From positions 1 through 64,000 of the IMG/VR virus record IMGVR_UViG_3300024265_000035: DNA of 64,000 nt; one strand, written 5' to 3'. The position numbers were made by a program, and so were the translations under genes. The notes under the pieces are model-generated. The model ran no database searches. It was not told where the DNA came from and saw only the letters and a program-made list of their open reading frames with translations. Source of the stretch: a virus. This document shows, one piece after another, positions 6,718 through 15,866 of the stretch (position 1 is the first letter of the stretch; the number at the start of each line of letters is the position of its first letter).

Positions 6718-7845
6718 TTATCTATTCACTACGTTTTCAATCTTATCCACGAAATTGGATACATCCATAAATCTTAGCTTCTCTATGTTCTTTGACCTGA
6801 TGTCATCACGTTCTTTTACACTGATAGTTGCGAGGTTTTCAACGATGAAACACAGCTCATTAGGATCATCAGCTATGAACTCCACATAGTCTTCGATACC
6901 TAAGTGTGGTTTCAGGCCGACAGGTATCGTACCAAATAACAGCGCTTCCCATGGTCGAGGAGTAATGAACCCGCTCTCAAGGTATGACTGCTTACCAAGC
7001 AATGGACACGCAGCTGCAGTACCATACACACGTCTGAAATCTGATATCGTTATACGTTCGTTATACAAGACATACGGCCATTTCAATCTGCATTCAGTAA
7101 GGTTCGGTTCGCGTGTCCAGTTGCCCCAAAACTCTACTTCAAACCTAAATGCCTCGCTGACAGGTGCTATCCACTTATCGATGACATCATCTCTTTCGTA
7201 CCTTGATCCAATGTAAACGAGCTTTCTACTCTTACTAACGGGGAGTGTTGGGAACTGGTATAGATCATCTACTACGATTGGCGGCTCCACTCTTGTTCTA
7301 TAAAATCCGTAGTCCAACGGTTTGACTGACGTCTCAAAGATTGCATCGGGTGCCCACTTCACCTCATCCTCTAGCGTTAGTTTATGATCTAGATCCCACA
7401 GTATAATCTTGGTGCTCTTACCTTTGAAGTATTCAAGTATCTGCGTCTGTCTATCAAGGTCTGACTGATAGCCCACATCATTAATATCTATGTCAATGTT
7501 CCTACCTGGAATTGGGAAGCGCCATTCAATGAGAAGCACGTCAAGTTCGGGTAGTTCATCCAATTCAGTCAATGAAATGTCTGCTGTTGTTAACGTCTTG
7601 AACGATCTACGCCATGCATTATATCGTTTTTCAGTAGAGAATGAAGAGAATGCATTATGAAACTTACCACTCACATATTCAAAGTCACGATCACGTTGAA
7701 GTAAATACGTCTCCCATCCTCGCTTCTGTGCTTCATGAAGAATGGACCATGAGTACGCTGCATTACCATCAGGGGTGGAAACTTCCTTGCCGAACTCGAA
7801 TTTACGATCAGCGATGAATCCCCAGTATGCGTAACCTAATCTCAC
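6718..7845 (-). CDS. Glycosyltransferase (GT-B fold-like)
   Basis: A 375-residue protein. The N-terminal half has the pattern of a GT-B acceptor domain (GNAAYSWSILHEAQKRGWET near 27-46; DVLLIEWRFPIPGR). The C-terminal half ends with ESGFITPRPWEALLFGTIPVG, the family-4-like nucleotide-sugar loop (E..F/P.EA...G.PV). No signal peptide, so it acts in the cytoplasm on DNA, a virion protein or a soluble glycan. It starts at GTG 7845 (GTGA overlap) and shares an operon with a methyltransferase and a UDP-arabinopyranose mutase-like gene, which suggests it may use that sugar. Confidence 0.75.
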   Translation of the reverse strand: MRLGYAYWGFIADRKFEFGKEVSTPDGNAAYSWSILHEAQKRGWETYLLQRDRDFEYVSGKFHNAFSSFSTEKRYNAWRRSFKTLTTADISLTELDELPELDVLLIEWRFPIPGRNIDIDINDVGYQSDLDRQTQILEYFKGKSTKIILWDLDHKLTLEDEVKWAPDAIFETSVKPLDYGFYRTRVEPPIVVDDLYQFPTLPVSKSRKLVYIGSRYERDDVIDKWIAPVSEAFRFEVEFWGNWTREPNLTECRLKWPYVLYNERITISDFRRVYGTAAACPLLGKQSYLESGFITPRPWEALLFGTIPVGLKPHLGIEDYVEFIADDPNELCFIVENLATISVKERDDIRSKNIEKLRFMDVSNFVDKIENVVNR

Positions 7846-8114
7846 TTAGTTTGCTTGTGGGGATATGATGGAGAAGATGGGCGCCCACTTGGGTGAATGT
7901 CATATTCGATACTGCCATGTTTACTCGGGTGATATGCATCAGAAGCATTCGCTTGAGTTGCATATGGTATTAGCTTCTTAAATCTTTCAAGTTGTGTAAC
8001 TTTAATTATAAGCTCGTTAATCTGTGCTTCACGTGTCTTACTTGGAACAACAGGAAGTAACCAAATCGAGAACCTAAAGAACTTTATCGATAGCCATTTT
8101 CTAAATCTTCTCAT
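7842..8114 (-). CDS. Small basic protein with N-terminal amphipathic or membrane helix
   Basis: A 90-residue protein. Residues 1-25 (MRRFRKWLSIKFFRFSIWLL) are basic and hydrophobic, compatible with membrane-surface association or a short span. Then follows a helix with heptad-like spacing (INELIIKVTQLERFKKL) and a disordered His/Ser/Pro-rich tail. It overlaps both neighbours by 4 bases and lies inside the sugar-gene cluster. Function unknown. Confidence 0.6.
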   Translation of the reverse strand: MRRFRKWLSIKFFRFSIWLLPVVPSKTREAQINELIIKVTQLERFKKLIPYATQANASDAYHPSKHGSIEYDIHPSGRPSSPSYPHKQTK

Positions 8115-8656
8115 AACTCTACCTTTACACCGCTATCTGAATTTAGACTGCGTATTAGGTTAATCTTTTCCGTGAGTTGCGGCAACTGTCGTTCAATGTC
8201 ATCATCGTAGTCATCAACAAAGATCTTAATAACATGACAATTCGTCTGATGATAGAATCTCGTATATCTATTATGTAGTGCTTCTAATTTGTGTGATTCT
8301 ACGAGCTCATCATTTACTACAGAATAATCATGACGCAGACACATTACGACAATAGCACCCATCTCGCTCCACTCACTATCAATTCGATTCAGTGGTTCAG
8401 AAAGTGTTGAGCGTCCATACACGTCTGAATACACGATCTCTGATATGTAGCATCTATCTGACACAAACGCAGTGTCTGTCTGTCTCACAAACTCAGGTAA
8501 CAGTATATCAAATGGAATAGAGCTTGTAAAACAATCATTGATCCAGTTTGATTTTTCAGTTGTTACCTTGAAATATGGGATCCCATAGTGATTAGAGAGA
8601 GCGTGGGAAATATGAGTTTTGCCGCATCCGTCTGGACCTTCTACAAAGATGATCAT
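8111..8656 (-). CDS. P-loop deoxynucleoside monophosphate kinase-like protein
   Basis: A 181-residue protein. MIIFVEGPDGCGKTHIS starts the protein with a canonical thymidylate-kinase-type P-loop, and FVSDRCYISEIVYSDVYGR (about 80-98) matches the DR(Y/W)xxSxxxYQ substrate-binding motif of that family. ATG 8656 overlaps the methyltransferase stop by ATGA; the longer ORF adds residues from the wrong frame. It would phosphorylate dTMP or another dNMP. In a phage with a modified cytosine such a kinase is needed to raise the modified dCMP to the diphosphate, as T4 gp1 does. Confidence 0.78.
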   Translation of the reverse strand: MIIFVEGPDGCGKTHISHALSNHYGIPYFKVTTEKSNWINDCFTSSIPFDILLPEFVRQTDTAFVSDRCYISEIVYSDVYGRSTLSEPLNRIDSEWSEMGAIVVMCLRHDYSVVNDELVESHKLEALHNRYTRFYHQTNCHVIKIFVDDYDDDIERQLPQLTEKINLIRSLNSDSGVKVEL

Positions 8657-9351
8657 GGTTTTCTTACACACCAATAATCTGAGGGTGCTTGCCCTTCTTC
8701 GTTCGACCATCTTTCGTGCTCTATTGGAAGATCGTGTAGAGGACTATAAAACATATCACCTACTGCAGCCATCACACCTTTCCAATATTCGCAGTAATCA
8801 TCACCGAACATAATGCCACCAGCACGAAGTAGTGGCCAGTATGCTTCGAGATCTGCTAAGACATCTTCATACTCATGGCTACCATCAATGTAGATGAGGT
8901 CTGCTTGCACGTCTTTCTTTCGCAATAGACGAGCAGCATTTGTTGATGTCTGTGGAAATGGTGTGATTCGACCTTGGTTCCCAGTTATAATTACATTTGC
9001 AAGAAACTGATAGTATACTTGTGGATAACCATTACACAACTCGAGAGACTTGTATCTCTTCTCGTCCTTGTGGTCCTCCCAAAATTCTGTCGCACCAAGC
9101 CATGTATCAACACATGTAATCTCAGTCTTACCTCTTAACTCTGGATCTGCGCCGCATATATCTGCCATCGTGATCGCAGACTTACCTTTCCATGTACCAA
9201 CCTCAATGATAAGTTCAGGTTTTACTTCATCGATCTTCTTCTTGAAATATTCATAATGTCCGCCCCAACCTTGAGCATCGAATGAATATGCTACTAAAGG
9301 AAAATCCTTGTAGATGTCATGGTCGTAAAGAATATCATAGATTCTACTCAC
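8653..9351 (-). CDS. Class I SAM-dependent methyltransferase
   Basis: A 232-residue protein. IIEVGTWKGKSAITMADI is motif I of the Rossmann methyltransferase fold, and LIYIDGSHEYEDVLADLEAY with GGIMFGDDY matches the Methyltransf_24/CmcI-like group that often acts on sugars or small molecules. I choose GTG 9351: AAGGGG lies 7 bases upstream, and GTGAGTAG overlaps the upstream stop. The longer ORF to 9438 lies wholly within the mutase gene. It sits between the kinase and the mutase, so a sugar or modified-nucleotide methyltransferase is plausible. Confidence 0.78.
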   Translation of the reverse strand: MSRIYDILYDHDIYKDFPLVAYSFDAQGWGGHYEYFKKKIDEVKPELIIEVGTWKGKSAITMADICGADPELRGKTEITCVDTWLGATEFWEDHKDEKRYKSLELCNGYPQVYYQFLANVIITGNQGRITPFPQTSTNAARLLRKKDVQADLIYIDGSHEYEDVLADLEAYWPLLRAGGIMFGDDYCEYWKGVMAAVGDMFYSPLHDLPIEHERWSNEEGQAPSDYWCVRKP

Positions 9352-10432
9352 TGCCAACCCCTTTGAATAATCCTGCCCAGATCTGCATGGCTTTGCCGAG
9401 CTTCTTGAAGTAGTCCGTATATTCGGGGAATTCATCATACTTGGTGATGTGTTTTCCGAGATGCATGTATATCGTATTAGCTTCTATATAACCTTCAACT
9501 ATTCCAGGATGATCGAATGAGTCTACATACTCCCACAGCTTCTCATTCACCTCGAGACCATTTGCTTCCTTCTTTAGGTTGGTGAATGGATTGGATGCAC
9601 GCTCGTGCCTGATGTATGGAATCCCGGTGCTGACAGTTTTACCTAGAATATCTGCGCACTTCTTCATAAAGATGCCGCACCATATGTCACCGAAGCGATC
9701 GAATGGAAGTTTTTTCAAAGTTGTATATGGTTTCAATTCAAAGTCTTCTGGCGTAACTTTAGGTTTCAACTGTTGCCCCATCAGTAAGTGATACATCAGT
9801 ACCGTGTACTCTGCTTTCCACATCACGTTCATCCCACACATGGGGAAGTATGAACCATGGGGCACGATCTTATTGTCATAGGCAAACTTCTCTTCTACGG
9901 GATTGACGAGCTGAGTGGGCGCATCATAGTCTATTACATTCGTCCACAGCCCGTGATTTACAATCGTATCGTTCCGTTCACCAAGATTGTAGAACGGTAT
10001 TCCACGAGGTTTCACACAGTCGAGAGTATTGAACCATCTTGTGCGGCCACCATTGAGATATTTCTTGTGTTGCTCGACGAATCCTTTGCCATCATATATG
10101 TGATCCATCGGATAGCAGTCATCATCGAGTGTCATGATGTACCTATAGCCACATGAATGCGCATACCAATATGCAAAACTTCTGACAGTATCAGATCTTC
10201 GTGGGATTATCCACTCATCCTCACCAAGTCCATCCCGGATATTTTTCCAACACAAATGTACGATATTATTTTTGGAACCATCAAAAACTTTGAATGTCTT
10301 TGTTGGATTGTCTTCCATAACAAACAGGTCTACATGATCGAATAGACCGATATCATTCCACCTCTTATAAAAATCAGTGAAGCAATTCTCACGAATCGTA
10401 GGAACTATTAATGCGATTTCTTTAGCGATCAT
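9344..10432 (-). CDS. UDP-arabinopyranose mutase / reversibly glycosylated polypeptide (GT75-like)
   Basis: A 362-residue protein matching the plant RGP/UAM family along its length. LIVPTIRE is at the N-terminus; TLDDDCYP (101-108) carries the DDD metal/UDP motif. FNTLD follows, then HGLWTNVIDYDAPTQLV (160-176), FPMCGMN (196-202), DIWCGIFMKK, and GIPYIRHERASNPFTNLKKE. In plants these enzymes interconvert UDP-arabinopyranose and UDP-arabinofuranose and self-glycosylate on Arg. The order and spacing of motifs leave little doubt about family. In this operon it probably supplies an activated furanose to the neighbouring glycosyltransferase. ATG 10432 follows the polymerase stop closely, with GGGATAAAAG before it. 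Confidence 0.88.
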   Translation of the reverse strand: MIAKEIALIVPTIRENCFTDFYKRWNDIGLFDHVDLFVMEDNPTKTFKVFDGSKNNIVHLCWKNIRDGLGEDEWIIPRRSDTVRSFAYWYAHSCGYRYIMTLDDDCYPMDHIYDGKGFVEQHKKYLNGGRTRWFNTLDCVKPRGIPFYNLGERNDTIVNHGLWTNVIDYDAPTQLVNPVEEKFAYDNKIVPHGSYFPMCGMNVMWKAEYTVLMYHLLMGQQLKPKVTPEDFELKPYTTLKKLPFDRFGDIWCGIFMKKCADILGKTVSTGIPYIRHERASNPFTNLKKEANGLEVNEKLWEYVDSFDHPGIVEGYIEANTIYMHLGKHITKYDEFPEYTDYFKKLGKAMQIWAGLFKGVGSE

Positions 10433-10435
10433 CTT

Positions 10436-13400
10436 TTATCCCTCTACCTCATCCACATTAATTAATGCACCATCTGCACTGTATTCACTGTGTGCCCATC
10501 CCGGTTTGCCAAGCACGAGATTCTGTGGTTCATCCAGCTTTCTATTGAAGGTGGCAAAGAATACATTACCCTTCACTGCTTTCTTCGCAATGTACCGCCA
10601 GATTGTTGCGAAGCACGGTGCGTCAAACTCAGTCCCATTTCTGTCACCGAACTTAATGAATGCCATCATGCCACCACGAGACTGAGCACGTTCACGGACA
10701 TCTTTAATGATTACAGGGATGACACCGATTTTATCCTCTGACTTCACAAACTCTTCAAAGTCTTGAACCATGCCTTCCTTAGCAAGTATCTCTATCTTCT
10801 TATCCCTATCGAATAGTTTGAATGGTGTACCAATAAGATTGAATCCAAGCAACTCATTCTCATACTCTACAAGCTTAGCGATTGGATGCGGTTCACACTC
10901 AAGAGCAAAGTACTGCTCTTCAAATTCAGCTTTCTTTTTCTTGACGCGAAGCTTTGGATTGTCCTGCCACAATTCATACCTCAACTCAGTCAGCGCCATG
11001 TTCTCTTCCAATGAAGTAAACGCACCGACCTTGATAAGGGGAACCGTTGCAGTCTTACCACCGCCTGTCTTATAGAGATAATCACGTAGACTCTCATACG
11101 GTTGGCTCTTCTCAATCTTCTTAACAGCTGCGTCACCGACACCCAACGCAGAACCAAGTGCTAACCTGATCGCAACACCCTCAATCTTGTGAAAAGCACT
11201 CGATTTATTGATATCTACCGGCAGAATCTTAAATCCCTGACGCTTGATGTCGTCCACATAAGATTGAAGATCATCTGCTTTACCATGAATTAGAAGTGCT
11301 GTAAAGAATTCAAGTGGATAGTATGTTCGAAGGAATGCAGTCTGCATGGAGATCATAGCATAGCACTTGGCATGACTGGCATTGAAACCATATCCACCAA
11401 AGTGCTCGAACATATTCCATAGTTCAAGACCCTGCTTCTCAGTCAATCCATTCTCTACACATCCCTTAACGAATGGTTCTCTTAGCTCCTTCTTCTCGTT
11501 CTGAAGGAAGTCATCCTTCTTTGACTTGTCTTTCTTTAGGAACAGCTTCCTAAGTCTGTTGACATGTGTCATCGGTAGCTTACCGAGGTGGTGACCGATG
11601 TTTAACATCTGTTCCTGATATACAAGACAACCGTAAGTCTCCTTCATGATCTCTTCCATCATGGGATGCACATATTTGATCTTGTCAGGGTTGTGTTTGT
11701 TCTCAGCGTATAGCTTATGCATGCCTGAACCAAGTGGTCCCGGTCTATAGATCGCACCGATCGCTGACACGTCATTGAAGCAGTCAGGTTTAATCCGTTG
11801 AGCTACTTTCCTGATACCTTTGTTTGTAAACTGAAATATGCCCGTGAAATTCCCGTCGATGAAGACTGTCTTGATTACTTTCTGATCATCGATGTCCATG
11901 TACGTTGGATCGACCATCTTATATGCTTCATCATAATTCATGTCATGTCGTTTAGATATTAGCCTAAGTGCACGGTCGATGACCGATAGAGTTGAAAGCG
12001 ACAGTATGTCAAACTTGACAAATCCCATCGCTGAACATTGCTTGTTAACAATCCCGTCAGTGAACGATGTTTGTAGAACTCCTTTATTCTGGAATAGAGC
12101 CATCTCTCGAGGTAGGTTGTCTCCGATAACGAGGCCACAAGCATGACGTCCCACGTGACGATTCTTCCCATACAACTTAGTGATATTTTCACCGATGACG
12201 GGATACTTCTCGACGAGAGCTCTGTAAGTAGGAGAGACTCTAACGACATCTTCGTACTTGATGTCGATGGTGGACTTGTCTTGGCCTTTACCTCGCAAGA
12301 CTCGAAGCTCGCCCTCGATTTTCTTGTTTGCCTTGTTGATCTCTCGATGGTCGATATCATAGACACGTGCTATATCCTTGAGTAGTCCCTTAATTTGGAA
12401 TGTACCGTATGTGCTGATGCAAGCGACGTTGTCGTGACCGAACATCTCACGGAGCATTTCGCGCGCTTGCTCGCTATCTTGAAAATCAGTATCAATGTCA
12501 GGAAGCTCGACACGGGAAGGGTTAATAAATCGCTCGAATAGAAGATTATGTTTAATGGGATCGAGATCTGTGAGACCACTGAGGTAACAAACAAGAGAAC
12601 CAGCAGCACTACCACGTCCCGGTCCCACGAGCATTTGCTCTTTGGCTTTGGTAATGATGTCACGCATAATGAGGAAGTATGAGGCAAAACCCTTCTCCTT
12701 AATCAGCTTCATTTCATGCATGAAGCGTTTACGATACTGCTCATCATCAGTGAGGTTCAGCTCTTTCATCCTCGCAATGGCCACCTCACCCAGTTTCTTG
12801 AATGGATGCTCGAACCTACACGTTGGAAGCCTCTCTTCCGTATTAGGTTCATAGTCTTCAACCATCGAGTCAATGAGCAGTGTATTTTCAAATGCCTCAC
12901 GAACAAGATTTGCATCTGCATCGCCACCAAAGCGCTCGAATGTTTCCCACATCTCTTGAGGTGACTTAATGTAGAGCTGCTTGATATTAAAATCCCAGTC
13001 ATCTCCTCTTGTCGACATCGTCTTCTGACTGCGAAGCATGTAAAGAATTTCCTGCGCAGCCCACTCGTCTGAGTTCACGTAGTGTGAATCGCATGTTACA
13101 TTGAGCGGGATTCCAGTCTCATGATGCACTTTGATAATAGACTCGTTGATAAATCGCTGAGAATCAGACTCGTTGAACTGCAGCTCAAGGAAGAATCTGT
13201 CACCGAAGATCTCCTTATATTCTTCAGCTTCACGAACGACATCACTCCACTCAGCGTCACCGTTCTTCCATGCCCAGCACCTATTAGCAATGACTCCGCC
13301 CATGCACGCTGAAGACGCGATGACTCCGTTACCGAAATCATTCATCATCCTCTTATCGATCCTCGGCTTCATGTACATGCCCTCCTTGTGCGCAAGGTGT

Positions 13401-13819
13401 GTGAGGTTGTACAAGTTATCGAGACCCGCCTGATTCTGTGCTATGAGAACAAGGTGACCTTTCCTATAGAGAGACTTCTGTCTACTCTTCATATCGAGAT
13501 TGGTAGCATCTTCATCTACCGCCTCAGACTTCTTTAGCTTCTTCAGTGACTCCTTGTCGGACTCTAACTTTGCTTTCTCTTCTGACCACTTCTTTAGATC
13601 ATCAATCGCATATGCTTCAACACCGTAGATTGTGCGGACTCCATGTTTCTTTCCATGCAGATAAAAATCTGCAATACCATGCATATGCCCATGATCAGTT
13701 AGTGCAATAGAGCAAAGACCTTTCTCCTTCGCTTTAAGGACCATGTCTTCAGGTCGAGACAGACCATCCATGAAACTGAAGTGGGAGTGATTGTGCAGAC
13801 TAGCAAAATCTTTTATCAT
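10436..13819 (-). CDS. dnaE: DNA polymerase III alpha subunit-like replicative polymerase (family C, with PHP domain)
   Basis: A 1127-residue protein, close to bacterial DnaE length. The PHP domain keeps its metal motifs: HNHSHFSFMDG (9-19), TDHGHMHG (41-48), GVEAY (66-70) and CDSHY (243-247), so it may still be a 3'-5' proofreading exonuclease. The polymerase core has GPGRGSAAGS (399-408), the catalytic pair in PDIDTDF (D441, D443) and the third Asp in VKFDILSLSTL. HhH-type residues follow. An insertion rich in Lys and Glu (about 75-115) interrupts the PHP domain. No clamp-binding motif was searched for. It is probably the main replicase, working with the DnaB-like helicase and ssDNA-binding protein downstream. 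Confidence 0.95.
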   Translation of the reverse strand: MIKDFASLHNHSHFSFMDGLSRPEDMVLKAKEKGLCSIALTDHGHMHGIADFYLHGKKHGVRTIYGVEAYAIDDLKKWSEEKAKLESDKESLKKLKKSEAVDEDATNLDMKSRQKSLYRKGHLVLIAQNQAGLDNLYNLTHLAHKEGMYMKPRIDKRMMNDFGNGVIASSACMGGVIANRCWAWKNGDAEWSDVVREAEEYKEIFGDRFFLELQFNESDSQRFINESIIKVHHETGIPLNVTCDSHYVNSDEWAAQEILYMLRSQKTMSTRGDDWDFNIKQLYIKSPQEMWETFERFGGDADANLVREAFENTLLIDSMVEDYEPNTEERLPTCRFEHPFKKLGEVAIARMKELNLTDDEQYRKRFMHEMKLIKEKGFASYFLIMRDIITKAKEQMLVGPGRGSAAGSLVCYLSGLTDLDPIKHNLLFERFINPSRVELPDIDTDFQDSEQAREMLREMFGHDNVACISTYGTFQIKGLLKDIARVYDIDHREINKANKKIEGELRVLRGKGQDKSTIDIKYEDVVRVSPTYRALVEKYPVIGENITKLYGKNRHVGRHACGLVIGDNLPREMALFQNKGVLQTSFTDGIVNKQCSAMGFVKFDILSLSTLSVIDRALRLISKRHDMNYDEAYKMVDPTYMDIDDQKVIKTVFIDGNFTGIFQFTNKGIRKVAQRIKPDCFNDVSAIGAIYRPGPLGSGMHKLYAENKHNPDKIKYVHPMMEEIMKETYGCLVYQEQMLNIGHHLGKLPMTHVNRLRKLFLKKDKSKKDDFLQNEKKELREPFVKGCVENGLTEKQGLELWNMFEHFGGYGFNASHAKCYAMISMQTAFLRTYYPLEFFTALLIHGKADDLQSYVDDIKRQGFKILPVDINKSSAFHKIEGVAIRLALGSALGVGDAAVKKIEKSQPYESLRDYLYKTGGGKTATVPLIKVGAFTSLEENMALTELRYELWQDNPKLRVKKKKAEFEEQYFALECEPHPIAKLVEYENELLGFNLIGTPFKLFDRDKKIEILAKEGMVQDFEEFVKSEDKIGVIPVIIKDVRERAQSRGGMMAFIKFGDRNGTEFDAPCFATIWRYIAKKAVKGNVFFATFNRKLDEPQNLVLGKPGWAHSEYSADGALINVDEVEG

Positions 13820-13829
13820 ATTCCGTATT

Positions 13830-14135
13830 CTAACTGATCGATTTCTTAGAAGACTTACTAATAGGTATTTCAGCGAGATATCCGCTTAAGACACTATCTC
13901 TAAGTCGTTCGTCAACGTAGGCTCTTTTTGCTTCTTCAAATGAACAACGACTCCATCGTTCATTTCCAAGAGAATCTTTACTAAGAGACTCTGTAACGAC
14001 ATAAATCTCATATTGCTTGCCATTAATCCCTACATTTAGAAGATGATAAGGATCGTCTGCTCTCTCGGATGCAATGAAACGATAGTCCTTACATGATAAC
14101 ACAACTCTCGGTAGTTTTAGATTTTTAGTAACCAC
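13830..14135 (-). CDS. Hypothetical protein
   Basis: A 101-residue protein of unknown family. I prefer GTG 14135, which lies 8 bases after AGAAAGG; a TTG at 14141 is too close to that site. A beta-rich first part (RVVLSCKDYRFIA, YEIYVV) is followed by a helix (CSFEEAKRAYVDERLRDSVL) and a Ser/Lys-rich tail. It overlaps the NTP pyrophosphatase gene by 11 bases and precedes the polymerase. Confidence 0.6.
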   Translation of the reverse strand: MVTKNLKLPRVVLSCKDYRFIASERADDPYHLLNVGINGKQYEIYVVTESLSKDSLGNERWSRCSFEEAKRAYVDERLRDSVLSGYLAEIPISKSSKKSIS

Positions 14136-14499
14136 TTTCAAACCTTTCTTTTACAACTCGGTTCTTACGACAGAACTCATTGTACATCTCTTGTGGTGAG
14201 ATGCCGGACAGTATACAGATCTCCATGAAATACGCCAATGTATCTCCTAGCTCTTCAACATAGTGTGAACGATCGAATTCCCTATCATCAGTCACTTTAT
14301 GTATCTTGTTCTTCAGAGTATACGTTGCCTCCCACAGTTCATTGTGACAGTCACTAACGATCTCCTTGATCATACGTTGACCCTGTTTAGTTGTCAAATC
14401 AATCGGCCAAGGAGGTAGGACATCACGTTCTTCCAATATCTGCATGTTCCCCTCTTGGCGATAGAACATGTCTTTCCATAAGTCAGTTGAAAGTGACAT
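14125..14499 (-). CDS. All-alpha NTP pyrophosphatase (dimeric dUTPase/dCTPase-like)
   Basis: A 124-residue helical protein. NELWEATYTLKNKIHKVTD followed by EELGDTLAYFMEICILSGI and then EMYNEFCRKNRV is the signature of the all-alpha NTP pyrophosphatases (MazG, dimeric dUTPase, phage dCTPase), with acidic metal ligands in E..(E)LGD. ATG 14499 is 5 bases after AAGGAG; GTG 14505 is too near it. The enzyme would turn dUTP and/or dCTP into the monophosphate. Close to a dCMP hydroxymethylase-like gene, a dCTPase role like T4 gp56 (keeping plain dC out of DNA and feeding dCMP) is the most economical reading. Confidence 0.75.
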   Translation of the reverse strand: MSLSTDLWKDMFYRQEGNMQILEERDVLPPWPIDLTTKQGQRMIKEIVSDCHNELWEATYTLKNKIHKVTDDREFDRSHYVEELGDTLAYFMEICILSGISPQEMYNEFCRKNRVVKERFESGY

Positions 14500-14905
14500 C
14501 GTCACTCCTTACCTTATAAGTCTGCGGACCGGACGCATCAGTTATCAGGCACTTACCAACGTTAGACACGAGATCCCACGCGCATGATGGGTGCCAATAA
14601 CTTTCAAGCAAACCCTGCACCTTTGATCGCATAAAATCATTCTCACTGAATAAGATGATTGTCCCTACATTTATACAACATAGATGCCCGATGAGTTCGT
14701 CGGTCAACTCGACACCCCTTACAAAGATCTTATCGTAGACCTTCGAGTAGTTGAGATCAGATACGTCTTCTACATGATCCAATTCAGCTACATACTTCTT
14801 CATGAACGACATTGGATCTGCACCAAGGAACAGCATCCTATCAGAAGACCTAACTCCTGTCACGTCAGAGACGTCATCACATTTGCTATACGGATTCTTT
14901 GTCAC
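14483..14905 (-). CDS. Hypothetical alpha/beta protein
   Basis: A 140-residue protein starting at GTG 14905 after AAGGAAAAAC. The alternation MLFLGADP, YDKIFVRGVE, GTIILFSEND suggests three parallel beta strands of a Rossmann-like sheet, reminiscent of a stripped-down methyltransferase, but no cofactor motif is evident. It overlaps the thymidylate synthase-fold gene by 20 bases and the pyrophosphatase by 17, so the three are probably made together. Function unknown; a nucleotide-modification partner is a guess from position. Confidence 0.6.
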   Translation of the reverse strand: MTKNPYSKCDDVSDVTGVRSSDRMLFLGADPMSFMKKYVAELDHVEDVSDLNYSKVYDKIFVRGVELTDELIGHLCCINVGTIILFSENDFMRSKVQGLLESYWHPSCAWDLVSNVGKCLITDASGPQTYKVRSDDVTFN

Positions 14906-15866
14906 GTTTTTCCTTATGCTCCACTAGTTGTTGAAACATCCACAATAGAGTTTCATTCTGTACTGGCAATGATTTTGGTAGTAGTGCACCAGTTCGAAGG
15001 CATTCCTCTGCCGTTATTAGAATATCTAGCTCCTCAAGATTACTCAGCGGTGCCATCGGTTCAGTGAATTTACCTCGTTTTGGACTAGAATCTTTTATCC
15101 ACTTCGCATACCTTTGCCTATGTTCATTCAACATCTTCTCTGATAATTCGTAGTGTCGATCATAGACATGGAGTGAACCAGTTGTGTGATAATACAGACC
15201 AAGCTCTAAGTCTGGATAGTGTTTCTTTAGCTCTAATAACATGCACTCTTGAAAGAGAGTGAACGAGAATAAATCATACGTCAGTCCCCAGTGTACATCA
15301 TTTGAGCGCATATTGACATGGAGATGTAGCTTATTCTCTCGAATAAAGAATTGAAGAGAAAGCGTGCACGGTACATCTTTGGATCCTTCAGTATCTGCAT
15401 TAAACTGATGTACTGGTTGGTGGATTTGCAACACTGCTCTTCTGCTATCTTTGTCAGATTTAAGCGTGTTAATACAGATTTTCCACTGGTCAACTTTTGC
15501 TGCTTTATCTGGTCCTGTTGGTGCCATCCCATGAATGATATGACCATACGCAGATACTACAGTCTTTCCGTCATCTGAAAACTGCGGCATCCTCTTGTTG
15601 TAGTACGTCATCTCCTCAAGAGAGTTCGAGCCGCGCCAATACCAAAGGAACTCACCGACTGCAAACGCATATTTAGACTTACGGACTTTAGATGATAGTA
15701 GTCTGTTACGAGGATCACTGAGGATCAAGCGAGGTACTAAGACTTCTCTTACTTCAGTGCCACGTGGTTTGCAAACATAGTCAGGGAAAGACATCTCCAT
15801 GAGGACATCGTACATCAACTCATCGAAGCTATCCTTGACAAACCTATATCCCACCATTGGCTTCAT
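14886..15866 (-). CDS. Thymidylate synthase-fold enzyme, predicted dCMP hydroxymethylase
   Basis: A 326-residue ThyA-superfamily protein. Catalytic Cys 167 is in DVPCTLSLQF; E72 is in GEFLWYWRGSN; the phosphate-binding RSND is at 187-190; SLHVYDRHYEL carries the His/Tyr pair. The decisive residue 31 positions after the Cys is Asp 198 (GLTYD), where thymidylate synthases have Asn. T4 dCMP hydroxymethylase has Asp at the same spacing (C148, D179), and this Asp is known to select cytosine over uracil. I therefore predict a dCMP-specific enzyme, hydroxymethylase rather than methylase by likeness to NMRSNDVxxG of T4 gp42. At 326 residues it is longer than T4 gp42. Start ATGA-coupled. Confidence 0.75.
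   Translation of the reverse strand: MKPMVGYRFVKDSFDELMYDVLMEMSFPDYVCKPRGTEVREVLVPRLILSDPRNRLLSSKVRKSKYAFAVGEFLWYWRGSNSLEEMTYYNKRMPQFSDDGKTVVSAYGHIIHGMAPTGPDKAAKVDQWKICINTLKSDKDSRRAVLQIHQPVHQFNADTEGSKDVPCTLSLQFFIRENKLHLHVNMRSNDVHWGLTYDLFSFTLFQECMLLELKKHYPDLELGLYYHTTGSLHVYDRHYELSEKMLNEHRQRYAKWIKDSSPKRGKFTEPMAPLSNLEELDILITAEECLRTGALLPKSLPVQNETLLWMFQQLVEHKEKRDKESV

Noticed and set aside
14483-14905. Calling the 140-residue protein a methyltransferase
   Set aside because: The strand pattern hints at a Rossmann sheet, but no SAM motif (GxGxG or acidic loop) is present.
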